Part shown: piece by piece, positions 46,040 to 54,383 of the stretch | Position numbering within the stretch: position 1 is the stretch's first letter | Layout: each line of letters begins with the position of its first letter | NCBI RefSeq assembly: GCF_029392895.1 | Contig: NZ_CP114200.1 | Coordinates: 3,999,001 to 4,063,000, forward strand | Length of the DNA stretch: 64,000 nucleotides | Reading direction: 5' to 3' | From: Streptomyces sp. 71268 | GTDB taxonomy: Bacteria; Actinomycetota; Actinomycetes; Streptomycetales; Streptomycetaceae | Program-made: the position numbers and the translations under genes | Notes under the pieces: model-generated | Database searches by the model: none | The model's input: only the letters and a program-made list of their open reading frames with translations | Told to the model about the DNA's origin: nothing

Positions 46040-47005
46040 CTACGCGTGCGGCAAGCGCTCGGTCGACGGGATGACGCCCAGCCGGCCCGCCTGGAAGTCA
46101 TCGACCGCTTGCTGGAGTTCGGCGCGGGTGTTCATGACGAACGGCCCGTAGTGCGCCATGGGCTCACGGATCGGCTGCCCGCCGAGGAGCAGCACCTCCA
46201 GGGCGTCCGACCGCGAGTCCTGCTTCGTGTCCGCACCGACCGTCAGTGCGTCGCCGCTGCCGAAGACGACGGTCTGCCCCGTGCGCACGGGGCGGCGATC
46301 CGTTCCGACATAGCCGTTTCCGGCGAGCACGTACGCGAGCGCGTTGAAGTCGGGCCGCCACGGAAGGACCAACTCTGCTCCGGCGTTCACCGTGGCGTGC
46401 ACGAGCGTGATCGGCGTGTGCGTGATCCCAGGTCCTTCGTTGCCGTCGAGGTCCCCGGCGATCAGACGGATTATGGAACCACCGTCGGCGCTGGCCAGGT
46501 AGGTGACGCTGCCGCCGCCGATGTCCTGGTAGCGCGGTGCCATCATCTTGTCCTTGGCCGGGAGGTTGACCCACAGCTGGATTCCGTGGAACAGCCCGCC
46601 GGACATGACCAGTTCCTCGGGCGGAGTCTCGATGTGGAGCAAGCCGGACCCGGCCGTCATCCACTGCGTGTCACCGTCGTTGATGACACCGCCGCCGCCG
46701 TGCGAGTCCCGGTGGATGAAGCTTCCGTCCATCAGATAGGTGACGGTCTCGAACCCTCGGTGCGGGTGCCACGGAGTGCCGCGCGGCTCGCCGGCCTGGT
46801 AGTTCACCTCCCCCATCTGGTCCATCATGATGAACGGGTCGAGGTGCCGGTAGTCGATGCCGGCGAAGGCGCGACGAACGGGGAAGCCCTCCCCCTCCAG
46901 GCCGCTCGGGGCCGTACTCACAGTGAGCACAGGCCGGGGCGTCGCGTCCGTGGGGGCGCCGACCCGGGAGAGGGCCAGCGGGTCAGCGGGAGTGATGGCA
47001 GGCAT
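46040..47005 (-). CDS. Pirin-family protein, complete copy, probably element-borne
   Basis: The 321-aa bicupin has the pirin metal site intact: His80 and His82 in TPWHPHRGFETVTY, His124 and Glu126 in GLLHIETP. It has a pirin C-domain with FVMNTRAELQQAVDDFQAGR. Relatives have quercetinase or redox-regulatory roles. GGAG precedes ATG 47005. Third positions (ACT, CCT, GGT, GAA, GGA) are visibly less GC-biased than in flanking core genes and resemble the integrase, so it was probably brought in with it. The truncated native pirin start lies 60 bp upstream. Confidence 0.93.
   Translation of the reverse strand: MPAITPADPLALSRVGAPTDATPRPVLTVSTAPSGLEGEGFPVRRAFAGIDYRHLDPFIMMDQMGEVNYQAGEPRGTPWHPHRGFETVTYLMDGSFIHRDSHGGGGVINDGDTQWMTAGSGLLHIETPPEELVMSGGLFHGIQLWVNLPAKDKMMAPRYQDIGGGSVTYLASADGGSIIRLIAGDLDGNEGPGITHTPITLVHATVNAGAELVLPWRPDFNALAYVLAGNGYVGTDRRPVRTGQTVVFGSGDALTVGADTKQDSRSDALEVLLLGGQPIREPMAHYGPFVMNTRAELQQAVDDFQAGRLGVIPSTERLPHA
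46760..46800 (+). other. phiC31-attB-like site inside the intact pirin gene, with altered core
   Basis: GTGCGGGTGCCACGGAGTGC from 46760 matches the phiC31 attB left arm I recall (GTGCGGGTGCCAGGGCGTGC), and GGCTC matches on the right. The core TTG is replaced by CGC at 46782-46784. The pirin codons (GEPRGTPWHPHRG) explain the conservation; the altered core should make it a poor target. Confidence 0.6.
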
Positions 47006-47064
47006 GGGGATCTCCGCGTAAGTGAGAGGTGTTTTCGCAGGTCAGAACTGTGACAACGACTTCC

Positions 47065-47223
47065 CTAGGCCCGACGCACCGGGAAGCCCTCGCCCTCCGG
47101 GCCGCTGGGCGCGGTGGTCACGTTCAGTACGGGCCGCGGGCGCGCGGGCTGGTGGCCGGCGCGGGTGGCGGGCGCGGCGACGCGCGGCAGCGTCAGCGGG
47201 TTCTCAACGGTTACGGCGGGCAT
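47065..47223 (-). pseudogene. Truncated pirin 5' end (native copy)
   Basis: ATG 47223 has a strong GAGGAGG ribosome site. It opens a 52-codon frame, MPAVTVENPLTLPRV...APSGPEGEGFPVRRA, then TAG. It aligns end to end with residues 1-46 of the intact pirin 60 bp downstream (GLEGEGFPVRRAFAG) and stops where that gene continues. Third positions are almost all G/C as in core genes, so I take it as the original chromosomal pirin start, cut off by the rearrangement. An operator-like dyad lies upstream at 47247-47263. Confidence 0.78.
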
Positions 47224-47246
47224 GACGGCCTCCTCGGTCGTTCCGG

Positions 47247-47263
47247 ATTCAACTTAGTTGAAT
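47247..47263 (-). promoter_or_regulatory. Perfect dyad ATTCAACT-T-AGTTGAAT, candidate MarR-type operator
   Basis: Eight-bp arms around one central base, 24 bp upstream of the truncated pirin start. It is AT-rich in an otherwise GC-rich region. The size and TTCAA/TTGAA arms fit a MarR-family operator; pirin genes in actinobacteria are often controlled this way. No marR gene is adjacent in this window. Confidence 0.6.
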
Positions 47264-47370
47264 GGTGAACGACTGGCAAGACGCGCCCATTCCCGCCCGG
47301 CGCTCCGGGCGCCACTTTCGGCCACGCCGCCCGGGCCGCACCCCCACCCGCCACACCGCCCCCACACACG

Positions 47371-47416
47371 ACGGACCCGGTCCGGGCCGCGCGTGCGCGG
47401 TCCGGACCGGGTCCGT
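47371..47416 (-). terminator. Large hairpin terminator of the SseB gene
   Basis: ACGGACCCGGTCCGG (47371-47385) pairs with CCGGACCGGGTCCGT (47402-47416). The inner CCGCGCGTGCGCGG can extend the stem. It lies 44 bp after the SseB stop. Confidence 0.75.
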
Positions 47417-47459
47417 TGGGCCGGTGGGGGGCGGGGGCGCCCCGGCGGAGGGCGGAGCC

Positions 47460-47966
47460 TCAGCCGTACATCTGCCGCATGGCGTAGTCCACCATCTGCT
47501 CCACGGCCTTCGCGTCGAACACCATGCGGTGCTGGCCCTCCATGTCGAGGACGAAGCCGTACCCCGTCGGGAGCAGGTCGAGGACCTCGGCGCCGGTGAT
47601 CACGAAGTACTTGGACTCCTTGCCGGCGTAGCGGCGCAGCTCCTTGAGCGAGGTGAACATCGGGATCACCGGCTGCTGGGTGTTGTGCAGCGCGAGGAAG
47701 CCGGGGTTGTCGCCGCGCGGGCAGTAGACCTTCGAGGTCGAGAAGATCTGCTGGAAGTCCTCGGGGGCCATGGTGCCCGTGGTGAAGGCACGGACCGCGT
47801 CGGCCAGCGACGGGGGCGACGGCTCCGGGTACAGCGGCTGCTCGCCGTACCCCGCGCCCGGCTGACCCTGGTGGCCGTGCTGGCCCTGGTGGCCGTGCGG
47901 CGGCTGTTGCGGCGGTGGCGGGGCGGCGTACTGCTGCCCGCCCGCGTTCTGGTCGTAGCCGTACAT
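47460..47966 (-). CDS. SseB-family protein
   Basis: The 168-aa protein has a Gln/Gly/Pro/His-rich N-terminus (about 1-50, HGHQGQHGHQGQ). A compact SseB N-terminal-like domain (about 55-165) carries VYCPRGDNPGFLALHNTQQP, VIPMFTSLKELRRYAG and GYGFVLDMEGQHRMVFDA. It is a conserved Streptomyces gene of unknown biochemical role. ATG 47966 has no ribosome site and may be translated from a very short leader. It is divergent from the acyl-CoA dehydrogenase gene. Confidence 0.85.
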   Translation of the reverse strand: MYGYDQNAGGQQYAAPPPPQQPPHGHQGQHGHQGQPGAGYGEQPLYPEPSPPSLADAVRAFTTGTMAPEDFQQIFSTSKVYCPRGDNPGFLALHNTQQPVIPMFTSLKELRRYAGKESKYFVITGAEVLDLLPTGYGFVLDMEGQHRMVFDAKAVEQMVDYAMRQMYG

Positions 47967-48016
47967 GTCATAGAGCGTACTGAGTCACAGTTGGGCTATT
48001 GAGGGTTGCCTCTTAT

Positions 48017-48028
48017 TACCGGTGGGTA
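48017..48028 (+). promoter_or_regulatory. TACC-N4-GGTA dyad upstream of the acyl-CoA dehydrogenase gene
   Basis: TACCGGTGGGTA lies within TCTTATTACCGGTGGGTAGC, 103 bp upstream of the dehydrogenase start in the shared 164-bp promoter gap. Such ACCGGT-centred dyads are common TetR-family (fatty acid metabolism) operators in actinobacteria; the factor is not identified here. Confidence 0.35.
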
Positions 48029-48130
48029 GCATCATGGCGGTCATCGTTTGAAACGCATACGAGAACCGATCCCACCCCCGGCCGGGCGCCGTCGGCGCCT
48101 CGCTGGGTCGAGCCTTACGGAGCCGTCGCC

Positions 48131-49957
48131 ATGGGGCACTACAAGTCGAATCTCCGCGACATCGAGTTCAACCTCTTCGAGGTGCTCGGCCGCGACAAGC
48201 TGTACGGCACCGGCCCGTTCGCCGAGATGGACGTCGAGACCGCCAAGAGCGTGCTCTCCGAGATCGCCCGCCTCTCGGAGAACGAGCTGGCCGACTCGTA
48301 TGCGGACGGCGACCGGAACCCGCCGGTCTTCGACCCGGACACGAACACCGCGCCGCTGCCGGACACCTTCAAGAAGAGCTACCAGGCGTACATGGACGCC
48401 GAGTGGTGGCGCCTCGGCCTCCAGGAGGAGCTGGGCGGCACCACCGCGCCGCGCTCGCTGCTCTGGGGCTTCGCCGAGACGATCCTCGGCGCCAACCCGG
48501 CGGTGTGGATGTACGCCTCGGGCCCGGCGTTCGCGGGCGTGCTCTTCGAGGAGGGCACCGAGCAGCAGAAGCACATCGCCAAGCTCGCGGTGGACAAGCA
48601 GTGGGGCTCCACCATGGTGCTGACCGAGCCGGACGCCGGCTCCGACGTCGGCGCCGGCCGCACCAAGGCCACCCAGCAGGACGACGGCTCCTGGCACATC
48701 GAGGGCGTCAAGCGCTTCATCACCTCGGGCGAGCACGACATGTCCGAGAACATCCTGCACTACGTCCTCGCCCGCCCCGAGGGCCACGGCCCGGGCACCA
48801 AGGGTCTGTCGCTGTTCCTCGTCCCGAAGTACGAGTTCGACTTCGAGACCGGCGAGCTGGGCGAGCGCAACGGCGTCTACGCCACCAACGTCGAGCACAA
48901 GATGGGCCTCAAGGCGTCCAACACGTGCGAGATGACCTTCGGCGACCGGCACCCCGCCAAGGGCTGGCTGATCGGTGAGAAGCACGACGGCATCCGGCAG
49001 ATGTTCCGCATCATCGAGTTCGCCCGGATGATGGTCGGTACGAAGGCCATCGCGACTCTGTCCACCGGCTACCTCAACGCCCTGGAGTACGCCAAGGAGC
49101 GCGTGCAGGGCCCGGACCTGGCCGCCTTCACGGACAAGACCGCCCCGCGTGTCACCATCACCCACCACCCCGACGTGCGCCGCTCGCTGATGACGCAGAA
49201 GGCGTACGCCGAGGGCATGCGCGCCCTGGTGCTGTACACCGCCTCCGTCCAGGACGAGATCCTGGTCAAGGAGACCGCGGGCGAGGACGCCAAGGCGCTG
49301 CACGGACTGAACGACCTGCTGCTGCCGATCGTGAAGGGCTACGGCTCGGAGAAGTCCTACGAGCAGCTCGCCCAGTCGCTCCAGACCTTCGGCGGCTCCG
49401 GGTACCTCCAGGAGTACCCGATCGAGCAGTATATCCGGGACGCCAAGATCGACACCCTCTACGAGGGCACCACCGCCATCCAGGGCCAGGACTACTTCTT
49501 CCGGAAGATCGTCCGCGACCAGGGCCAGGCGCTGACCACGCTCTCCGACGAGATCAAGAAGTTCCTCGCCGAGGCGGGGGGCGGCGACGAGCTGGCCGCG
49601 GCCCGCGAGGAGCTGGCCAAGGCCGCCGTCGACCTGGAGGCCATCGTCAGCGCGATGCTGACCGACCTGGCCGCCACCGAGAAGGACGTCGCGTCCATCT
49701 ACAAGGTCGGCCTCAACACCACCCGGCTGCTGCTCGCCTCCGGTGACGTGATCGTCGGCTACCTGCTGCTGCGCGGCGCCGCGGTCGCGGCGGCCAAGCT
49801 GCCCACCGCCACCGCCAAGGACGTGCCCTTCTACCAGGGCAAGGTCGCCGCCGCGAAGTTCTTCGCGCACAACGTCCTGCCGGGCGTGAGCACCCAGCGC
49901 GCGCTCGCCGAGTCCATCGACCAGTCGCTGATGGAGCTGGACGAGGCCGCTTTCTAG
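48131..49957 (+). CDS. Acyl-CoA dehydrogenase (FadE-type)
   Basis: The 608-aa flavoenzyme is of the long actinobacterial/FadE5-like type. An N-terminal extension starts [20 protein letters not shown]. The FAD/acyl-CoA core has [40 protein letters not shown] and [11 protein letters not shown], and the helical domain has [34 protein letters not shown] with the C-terminal catalytic Glu region. It catalyses the first step of beta-oxidation. ATG 48131 has GGAG upstream. A 25-bp tandem repeat starts at its stop codon. Confidence 0.95.
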   Translation: MGHYKSNLRDIEFNLFEVLGRDKLYGTGPFAEMDVETAKSVLSEIARLSENELADSYADGDRNPPVFDPDTNTAPLPDTFKKSYQAYMDAEWWRLGLQEELGGTTAPRSLLWGFAETILGANPAVWMYASGPAFAGVLFEEGTEQQKHIAKLAVDKQWGSTMVLTEPDAGSDVGAGRTKATQQDDGSWHIEGVKRFITSGEHDMSENILHYVLARPEGHGPGTKGLSLFLVPKYEFDFETGELGERNGVYATNVEHKMGLKASNTCEMTFGDRHPAKGWLIGEKHDGIRQMFRIIEFARMMVGTKAIATLSTGYLNALEYAKERVQGPDLAAFTDKTAPRVTITHHPDVRRSLMTQKAYAEGMRALVLYTASVQDEILVKETAGEDAKALHGLNDLLLPIVKGYGSEKSYEQLAQSLQTFGGSGYLQEYPIEQYIRDAKIDTLYEGTTAIQGQDYFFRKIVRDQGQALTTLSDEIKKFLAEAGGGDELAAAREELAKAAVDLEAIVSAMLTDLAATEKDVASIYKVGLNTTRLLLASGDVIVGYLLLRGAAVAAAKLPTATAKDVPFYQGKVAAAKFFAHNVLPGVSTQRALAESIDQSLMELDEAAF

Positions 49958-50005
49958 GCCGAGAGTCACCGCCGCTTTCCAGGCCGAGAGTCACTGCCGC
50001 CTTCC
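49956..50005. repeat. 25-bp tandem repeat at the 3' end of the dehydrogenase gene
   Basis: AGGCCGAGAGTCACCGCCGC followed by TTTCC (49956-49980) is repeated at 49981-50005 with two changes, then fades. The first unit includes the last base of the TAG stop. The preceding GAGGCCGCTTTCT resembles the unit's end, so the repeat probably arose from the gene's own 3' terminus. Confidence 0.8.
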
Positions 50006-50104
50006 AGGTCGCGCGCCGCAGGTCGTCGGCGGGGCCGCGCGCCCCACGCCCCGGGTCCGCCGCCGTCGGCGCCCCGGGGCACCCAGGCCACTGTCACCCC
50101 ACGA

Positions 50105-50146
50105 GACGGGGCCCGCTTCCCACCCCACGGGGAAGCGGGCCCCGTC
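50105..50146 (+). terminator. Very strong hairpin terminator
   Basis: GACGGGGCCCGCTTCCC (50105-50121) and GGGAAGCGGGCCCCGTC (50130-50146) form a perfect 17-bp stem with an 8-nt loop. It ends transcription from the dehydrogenase gene. Confidence 0.85.
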
Positions 50147-50171
50147 GGCCGCTTCCGGGCCGGCGCGCGGG

Positions 50172-50247
50172 CCTGGCAGGGCCCTGGCGGGGCTGATGGC
50201 GACCCTGGCAGGGCCCTGGCGGGGCTGGCAGGTCCCTGGCGGGGCAG
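50172..50247. repeat. 24-bp direct repeats in the gap before the M18 gene
   Basis: CCTGGCAGGGCCCTGGCGGG followed by GCTG occurs at 50172-50195 and 50204-50227, with a third diverged copy at 50224-50247. The 491-bp gap 49958-50448 otherwise holds only the tandem repeat and terminator and no gene. Confidence 0.75.
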
Positions 50248-50435
50248 GCGGGGGGGCCTCGTACGGACGGGTGGGACAGGGCGGATGGACGGGCCGGGCA
50301 GGGGCGGCGCGGCGGGCGGGGCGGTGGCGCGGTGGGAGGTGGCGTGGCCGAATTCCACGCGGCCAGTTCGCTGCGATGAGCTGATGATCGGGCGACGCGC
50401 CGCGTTCTCGCCTCAGCCCCCCTCGCCGGCCTCTT

Positions 50436-50441
50436 TATGCT
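50436..50441 (+). promoter_or_regulatory. Candidate -10 box for leaderless transcription of the M18 gene
   Basis: TATGCT ends 7 bp before ATG 50449, so transcription would start at or next to the start codon. The nearby GAGGGG is only one base from the ATG, too close for a normal ribosome site. Both points favour a leaderless mRNA. Confidence 0.35.
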
Positions 50442-50448
50442 GAGGGGC

Positions 50449-51744
50449 ATGAGTAGCCCCGCCCGCTTCGATCGCGGCCACACCGATGATCTGCTGTCCT
50501 TCCTCGCCGCGAGTCCGTCGCCGTACCACGCGGTCGCCACCGTCGCCGCGCGGCTGGAGAAGGCCGGCTTCCGCCAGGTCGCCGAGGTGGACGCGTGGGA
50601 CGGCGCGAGCGGCGGGAAGTTCGTGCTGCGCGGGGGCGCGATCATCGCCTGGTACGTGCCCGAGGGCGCGGGACCGGCCACCCCGTTCCGGATCGTGGGC
50701 GCGCACACCGACTCGCCCAACCTGCGGGTCAAGCCGCTGCCGGACACCGGCTCCCACGGTTGGCGGCAGATCGCCGTGGAGATCTACGGCGGGACGTTGC
50801 TCAACACCTGGCTCGACCGGGACCTCGGGCTGAGCGGGCGGCTCACCCTGCGCGACGGCGCGCACCGGCTGGTGGCCGTGGACCGGCCGTTGCTGCGGGT
50901 GCCGCAGCTCGCCGTGCACCTGGACCGGAGCGTGAACACGGACGGCCTCAAGCTCGACCGGCAGCGCCACCTGACGCCGATCTGGGGCATCGGCGGGGTG
51001 CGCGAGGGCGACCTGATCGCGTACGTGGCCGAGGAGGCGGGCGTGGCCGCCGAGGACGTCGCGGGCTGGGACCTGATGGTGCACAGCGTCGAGCCGCCCT
51101 CCTACCTGGGCCGGGACCGCGAGTTGGTGGCCGGCCCGCGCCTGGACAACCTGCTGTCGGTGCACGCCGAGGCCGCCGCGCTGGCCGCCGTCGCCACCCG
51201 TGGCGCCGACCTGCCGCACATCCCGGTGCTGGCCGCCTTCGACCACGAGGAGAACGGCAGCCAGTCCGACACCGGCGCCGACGGCCCGCTGCTCGGCACC
51301 GTCCTGGAGCGCTCGGTCTTCGCGCGCGGCGGCTCGTACGAGGACCGGGCCCGCGCCCTCGCCGGCACGGTGTGCCTCTCGTCCGACACCGGGCACGCCG
51401 TGCACCCCAACTACCCGGAGCGGCACGAGCCGGGTCACCACCCGATGCCCAACGGCGGCCCGATCCTGAAGGTCAACGTCAACCAGCGGTACGCCACCGA
51501 CGGCAGCGGGCGCGCGGTGTTCGCGGCCGCCTGCGAGCGGGCGGGGGTGCCGTGGCAGTCCTTCGTCTCCAACAACGCGGTACCGTGCGGCACCACGATC
51601 GGGCCGATCACCGCGGCCCGACACGGCATCGCCACCGTGGACATCGGTGTCGCGATCCTCTCCATGCACTCGGCCCGCGAACTGTGCGGCGCCGACGACC
51701 CGTTCCTGCTCGCGAACGTGCTGGCCGCGTTCCTGGAGGGCTGA
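50449..51744 (+). CDS. M18-family aminopeptidase
   Basis: The 431-aa enzyme has the dinuclear zinc set of family M18: His in RIVGAHTDSPNLRVKP, the Asp of PRLDNLLSVHA, the catalytic Glu and ligand in AAFDHEENGSQSDTGADGP and CLSSDTGHAVHPNYPERHEP. KVNVNQRYATDG and the late IATVDIGVAILSMHSARE His are also present. It removes N-terminal, often acidic, residues from peptides in the cytoplasm. The start is ATG 50449 (in-frame ATG 50437 also possible). Its stop is one base from the TTG start of the AfsR-like gene. Confidence 0.95.
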   Translation: MSSPARFDRGHTDDLLSFLAASPSPYHAVATVAARLEKAGFRQVAEVDAWDGASGGKFVLRGGAIIAWYVPEGAGPATPFRIVGAHTDSPNLRVKPLPDTGSHGWRQIAVEIYGGTLLNTWLDRDLGLSGRLTLRDGAHRLVAVDRPLLRVPQLAVHLDRSVNTDGLKLDRQRHLTPIWGIGGVREGDLIAYVAEEAGVAAEDVAGWDLMVHSVEPPSYLGRDRELVAGPRLDNLLSVHAEAAALAAVATRGADLPHIPVLAAFDHEENGSQSDTGADGPLLGTVLERSVFARGGSYEDRARALAGTVCLSSDTGHAVHPNYPERHEPGHHPMPNGGPILKVNVNQRYATDGSGRAVFAAACERAGVPWQSFVSNNAVPCGTTIGPITAARHGIATVDIGVAILSMHSARELCGADDPFLLANVLAAFLEG

Positions 51745-51745
51745 C

Positions 51746-54127
51746 TTGGAATTCTCACTGCTGGGCCCGGTCGCCGTGCGGACCGCGCACGGTGACCTGC
51801 CGCTCGGCCCGGCCAAACGGCGCAGCGTACTGGCCATGCTGCTGCTCCAGGCGAACACCACGGTGCCGGTGGAGCGGCTGATCACCGCGCTGTGGGAGGA
51901 CGATCCGCCCGAGCACGCCCGCACCGTCGTCCAGGGCCACGTCTCGCGGCTGCGGGCCACGCTCGCGGACGGTGGCGCGCACACCTTCGGGGTCGAGCTG
52001 ACGACGCAGGGTTCGGCGTACCTGTTGCGGCTGCCGGCCGAGCGGGTGGACGCGCACCGGTTCGAGGAACTGGTGGCCCGCGCCCGCGAGATGACCGGCT
52101 GGCGGGACGCGACCGGTCGGCCGGGGCAGGGCGCGGGCCCGGCCGCGGGTCCCGGTGGGGCCGGCGCGGCGGCCGACGCCGTGCCGATGCTGCGCGAGGC
52201 GCTGGGCCTGTGGCGCGGCCCCGCCCTGACCGGCACCGTGACCAGCCCGCCGTACGCCGCGGCGGCGCACGCCCTGGAGGAGCGGCGGCTGTCGGCGGTG
52301 GAGGCGCTGGCGTACGCGCACGAGGAGCTGGGGCAGTACGACGTGGCCGCCGCCGTGCTGCACACCGAGGCCGTCGCGCACCCGTTGCGCGAGGGTCTGA
52401 TCGCGACGCTGATGCGCGCCCTGTACCGGGCGGGCCGGCAGTCGGACGCGCTCGGCTGGTACCACCGCACCCGCGGGTTGCTCAGTGACGAACTCGGCGT
52501 GGACCCGGGCGAGGGGCTGCGCCGCGCGTACGAGGAGATCCTGAACGCGGACGCGGCGGTGCCCGCCCAGCGCGCGCCGGGGGGCCAGCGACCCGCCGCG
52601 CCCCATGGCAGGGCGCCAGGCGGCGGCACGGCCGCGGCCCAGGGCCCCGGCGACCCGCGGGTCGGCCGGGCCGCCCCGGCCGCGGAGAGCGGCCCCCACG
52701 GCGGCGGAGCGGCCCCGTACGGCGCGGGGGCCCAGGGCCCGGTCGCGGCGCGGCCAGGGGCCCAGCCGGCGGCGATGCCAGGGGCTCAGCCGGGCGTCGG
52801 GCCGCACGGCGACGGCGGGTATCCGGCGGGGCCCTACCCGCCGGCCGGTGCCGGGTATCCGCCGGCCGACGCGTACCCGCCGGCGCCCCAGCCCCCGGGC
52901 GAGGGCGCGGGGGCGGGCTCTGCGGGCGTCGCGGGCGTCGCGGGTTCCGGGGGCGTGGCCGGTGCCGGGCAGCCCGGCGGGTACCCGGCGGGTGGCGCCG
53001 ACGGGGCGCGGGCCGGGGCGAGCGCGCCGTGGCTGTTGCCCCGGCCGCCCACCCGGTTCCGTGGCCGGCAGGCCGAACTCCAGTCGCTGAGCGCGCTGGT
53101 GCGCACGCCGGCGCCGGGCGAGGCCCCCATCGCGCTGGTGACCGGCCCGGCCGGGGTCGGCAAGACGGCGTTCGCCGTGCACTGGGCGCACCAGCACGCC
53201 GCCGCCTACCCGGACGGGCTGCTCTTCGCGGACCTGCGGGGCTTCGGCGAGCGTGAGGAGGCCCCGCCCATCGAGGTGTTGCGGGACTTCCTGCTGGCGC
53301 TCGGCACGCCGCCGGACCGCATCCCGGGCTCGCCGGAGAGCGCCGCGGCGCTGTACCGGTCCCGGGTCGCCGGGCGGCGGCTGCTGGTCGTCCTCGACAA
53401 CGCGCGCAGCTCCGCGCAGGTGCGGCCGCTGCTGCCGGGCGGCGGCCAGGGCGCGGACTCGGCCTGCGTGACGCTGGTGACCAGCCGCAGCCGGCTCGAC
53501 GGGCTGGTGGCCACCGACGCCGCGCGGCCGGTGCCGTTGCAGGCGCTGACCCCGCAGGACGGCGTGGACCTGCTGACGGCCATGCTCGGTGGCGACCGGG
53601 TGGCCGACGATCCGGACGCGGCGCGGGAGTTGGTGGACCTGTGTGACGGGTTGCCGCTCGCGCTGCGGGCCGCCTCCGCGCAGCTCACCGCGCGGCCGAG
53701 GTGGCGCCTTGCCCGGCTGGCCTCGGCGCTCCGCGACGAGCAGCGGCGGCTGGCCCTGCTGTCGGCCGAGGACACCGGCATCGCCGCCGCGCTGCGCATG
53801 TCGGTGGCCCGGTTGTCGGCGGACGACGCGCGGCTGTTGGCCGCGCTCGGTTCGGGGTTCGACCGGCACGTGGAGGCCACGGCGGTGGCGGCGTTCGCCG
53901 GCTCCGACCCGGACGTGACGCTGGACGGTCTCGACCGGCTCGCCGAGATGCACCTGGTCGACGAGGAGGCCACCGGCCGCTACACGATGAGCGACCTGGT
54001 CAAGCTGTTCGCCAGGGACGGCAAGACGAGCGGCGGCCAGCCCCGGCCGCCGGGCACGCCCCCGGCCGCACCCCCGCCGCCCGGGTCGCCGCCCTCGTCC
54101 GGGGCGCCGCCGGAGAGCGGAGGCTAA
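51746..54127 (+). CDS. AfsR/SARP-family regulator with NB-ARC ATPase
   Basis: The 793-aa protein has an OmpR-like winged HTH (about 1-95, EFSLLGPVAVRTAHGDLPLG, VVQGHVSRLRATL) and a BTAD activator domain (about 100-260). A 170-residue Gly/Ala/Pro-rich linker (about 260-430) precedes an NB-ARC ATPase with Walker A GPAGVGKTA (about 468) and RLLVVLDNA. It ends in a Pro-rich tail without the TPR block of full AfsR. SARP proteins activate antibiotic and development genes. TTG 51746 has GGAGGG upstream and follows the aminopeptidase stop directly, so translation is coupled. Confidence 0.92.
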   Translation: MEFSLLGPVAVRTAHGDLPLGPAKRRSVLAMLLLQANTTVPVERLITALWEDDPPEHARTVVQGHVSRLRATLADGGAHTFGVELTTQGSAYLLRLPAERVDAHRFEELVARAREMTGWRDATGRPGQGAGPAAGPGGAGAAADAVPMLREALGLWRGPALTGTVTSPPYAAAAHALEERRLSAVEALAYAHEELGQYDVAAAVLHTEAVAHPLREGLIATLMRALYRAGRQSDALGWYHRTRGLLSDELGVDPGEGLRRAYEEILNADAAVPAQRAPGGQRPAAPHGRAPGGGTAAAQGPGDPRVGRAAPAAESGPHGGGAAPYGAGAQGPVAARPGAQPAAMPGAQPGVGPHGDGGYPAGPYPPAGAGYPPADAYPPAPQPPGEGAGAGSAGVAGVAGSGGVAGAGQPGGYPAGGADGARAGASAPWLLPRPPTRFRGRQAELQSLSALVRTPAPGEAPIALVTGPAGVGKTAFAVHWAHQHAAAYPDGLLFADLRGFGEREEAPPIEVLRDFLLALGTPPDRIPGSPESAAALYRSRVAGRRLLVVLDNARSSAQVRPLLPGGGQGADSACVTLVTSRSRLDGLVATDAARPVPLQALTPQDGVDLLTAMLGGDRVADDPDAARELVDLCDGLPLALRAASAQLTARPRWRLARLASALRDEQRRLALLSAEDTGIAAALRMSVARLSADDARLLAALGSGFDRHVEATAVAAFAGSDPDVTLDGLDRLAEMHLVDEEATGRYTMSDLVKLFARDGKTSGGQPRPPGTPPAAPPPPGSPPSSGAPPESGG

Positions 54128-54156
54128 CGCACCACTGTCCGCGCGGAATCGAACAC

Positions 54157-54186
54157 GACGGGGCCGCCCCTGGGGGCGGCCCCGTC
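54157..54186 (+). terminator. Hairpin terminator of the AfsR-like gene
   Basis: GACGGGGCCGCCCC (54157-54170) pairs with GGGGCGGCCCCGTC (54173-54186), a 14-bp arm pair with a very short loop, 30 bp after the stop. Confidence 0.75.
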
Positions 54187-54383
54187 GCGCGTGCGGGCGT
54201 TGGTGGGTGTCGCCAACGGTGCCGACAGCGGTGCCGACGGCTGTCAACCTCCCCGTAACGAAGGTGGTTTGTGCTGGTCAGGTGGCTAACGCGGGCCTGT
54301 TAGGCAGGGGTTAGCAGCACGGCAACGGGCCCCGGCAGGCTTGAGCCATACCAACCGACCAGCGCTCCTGGGGGGACCAGAAC

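Noticed and set aside
47022..47225. Plus-strand frame over the pirin stub
   Set aside because: Antisense to the stub, which aligns with pirin and has a strong ribosome site.
48017..48028. Assignment of the TACC/GGTA dyad to a named fatty-acid regulator
   Set aside because: The dyad is short and I cannot tell TetR-family sites apart without a motif model; kept only as a low-confidence site.
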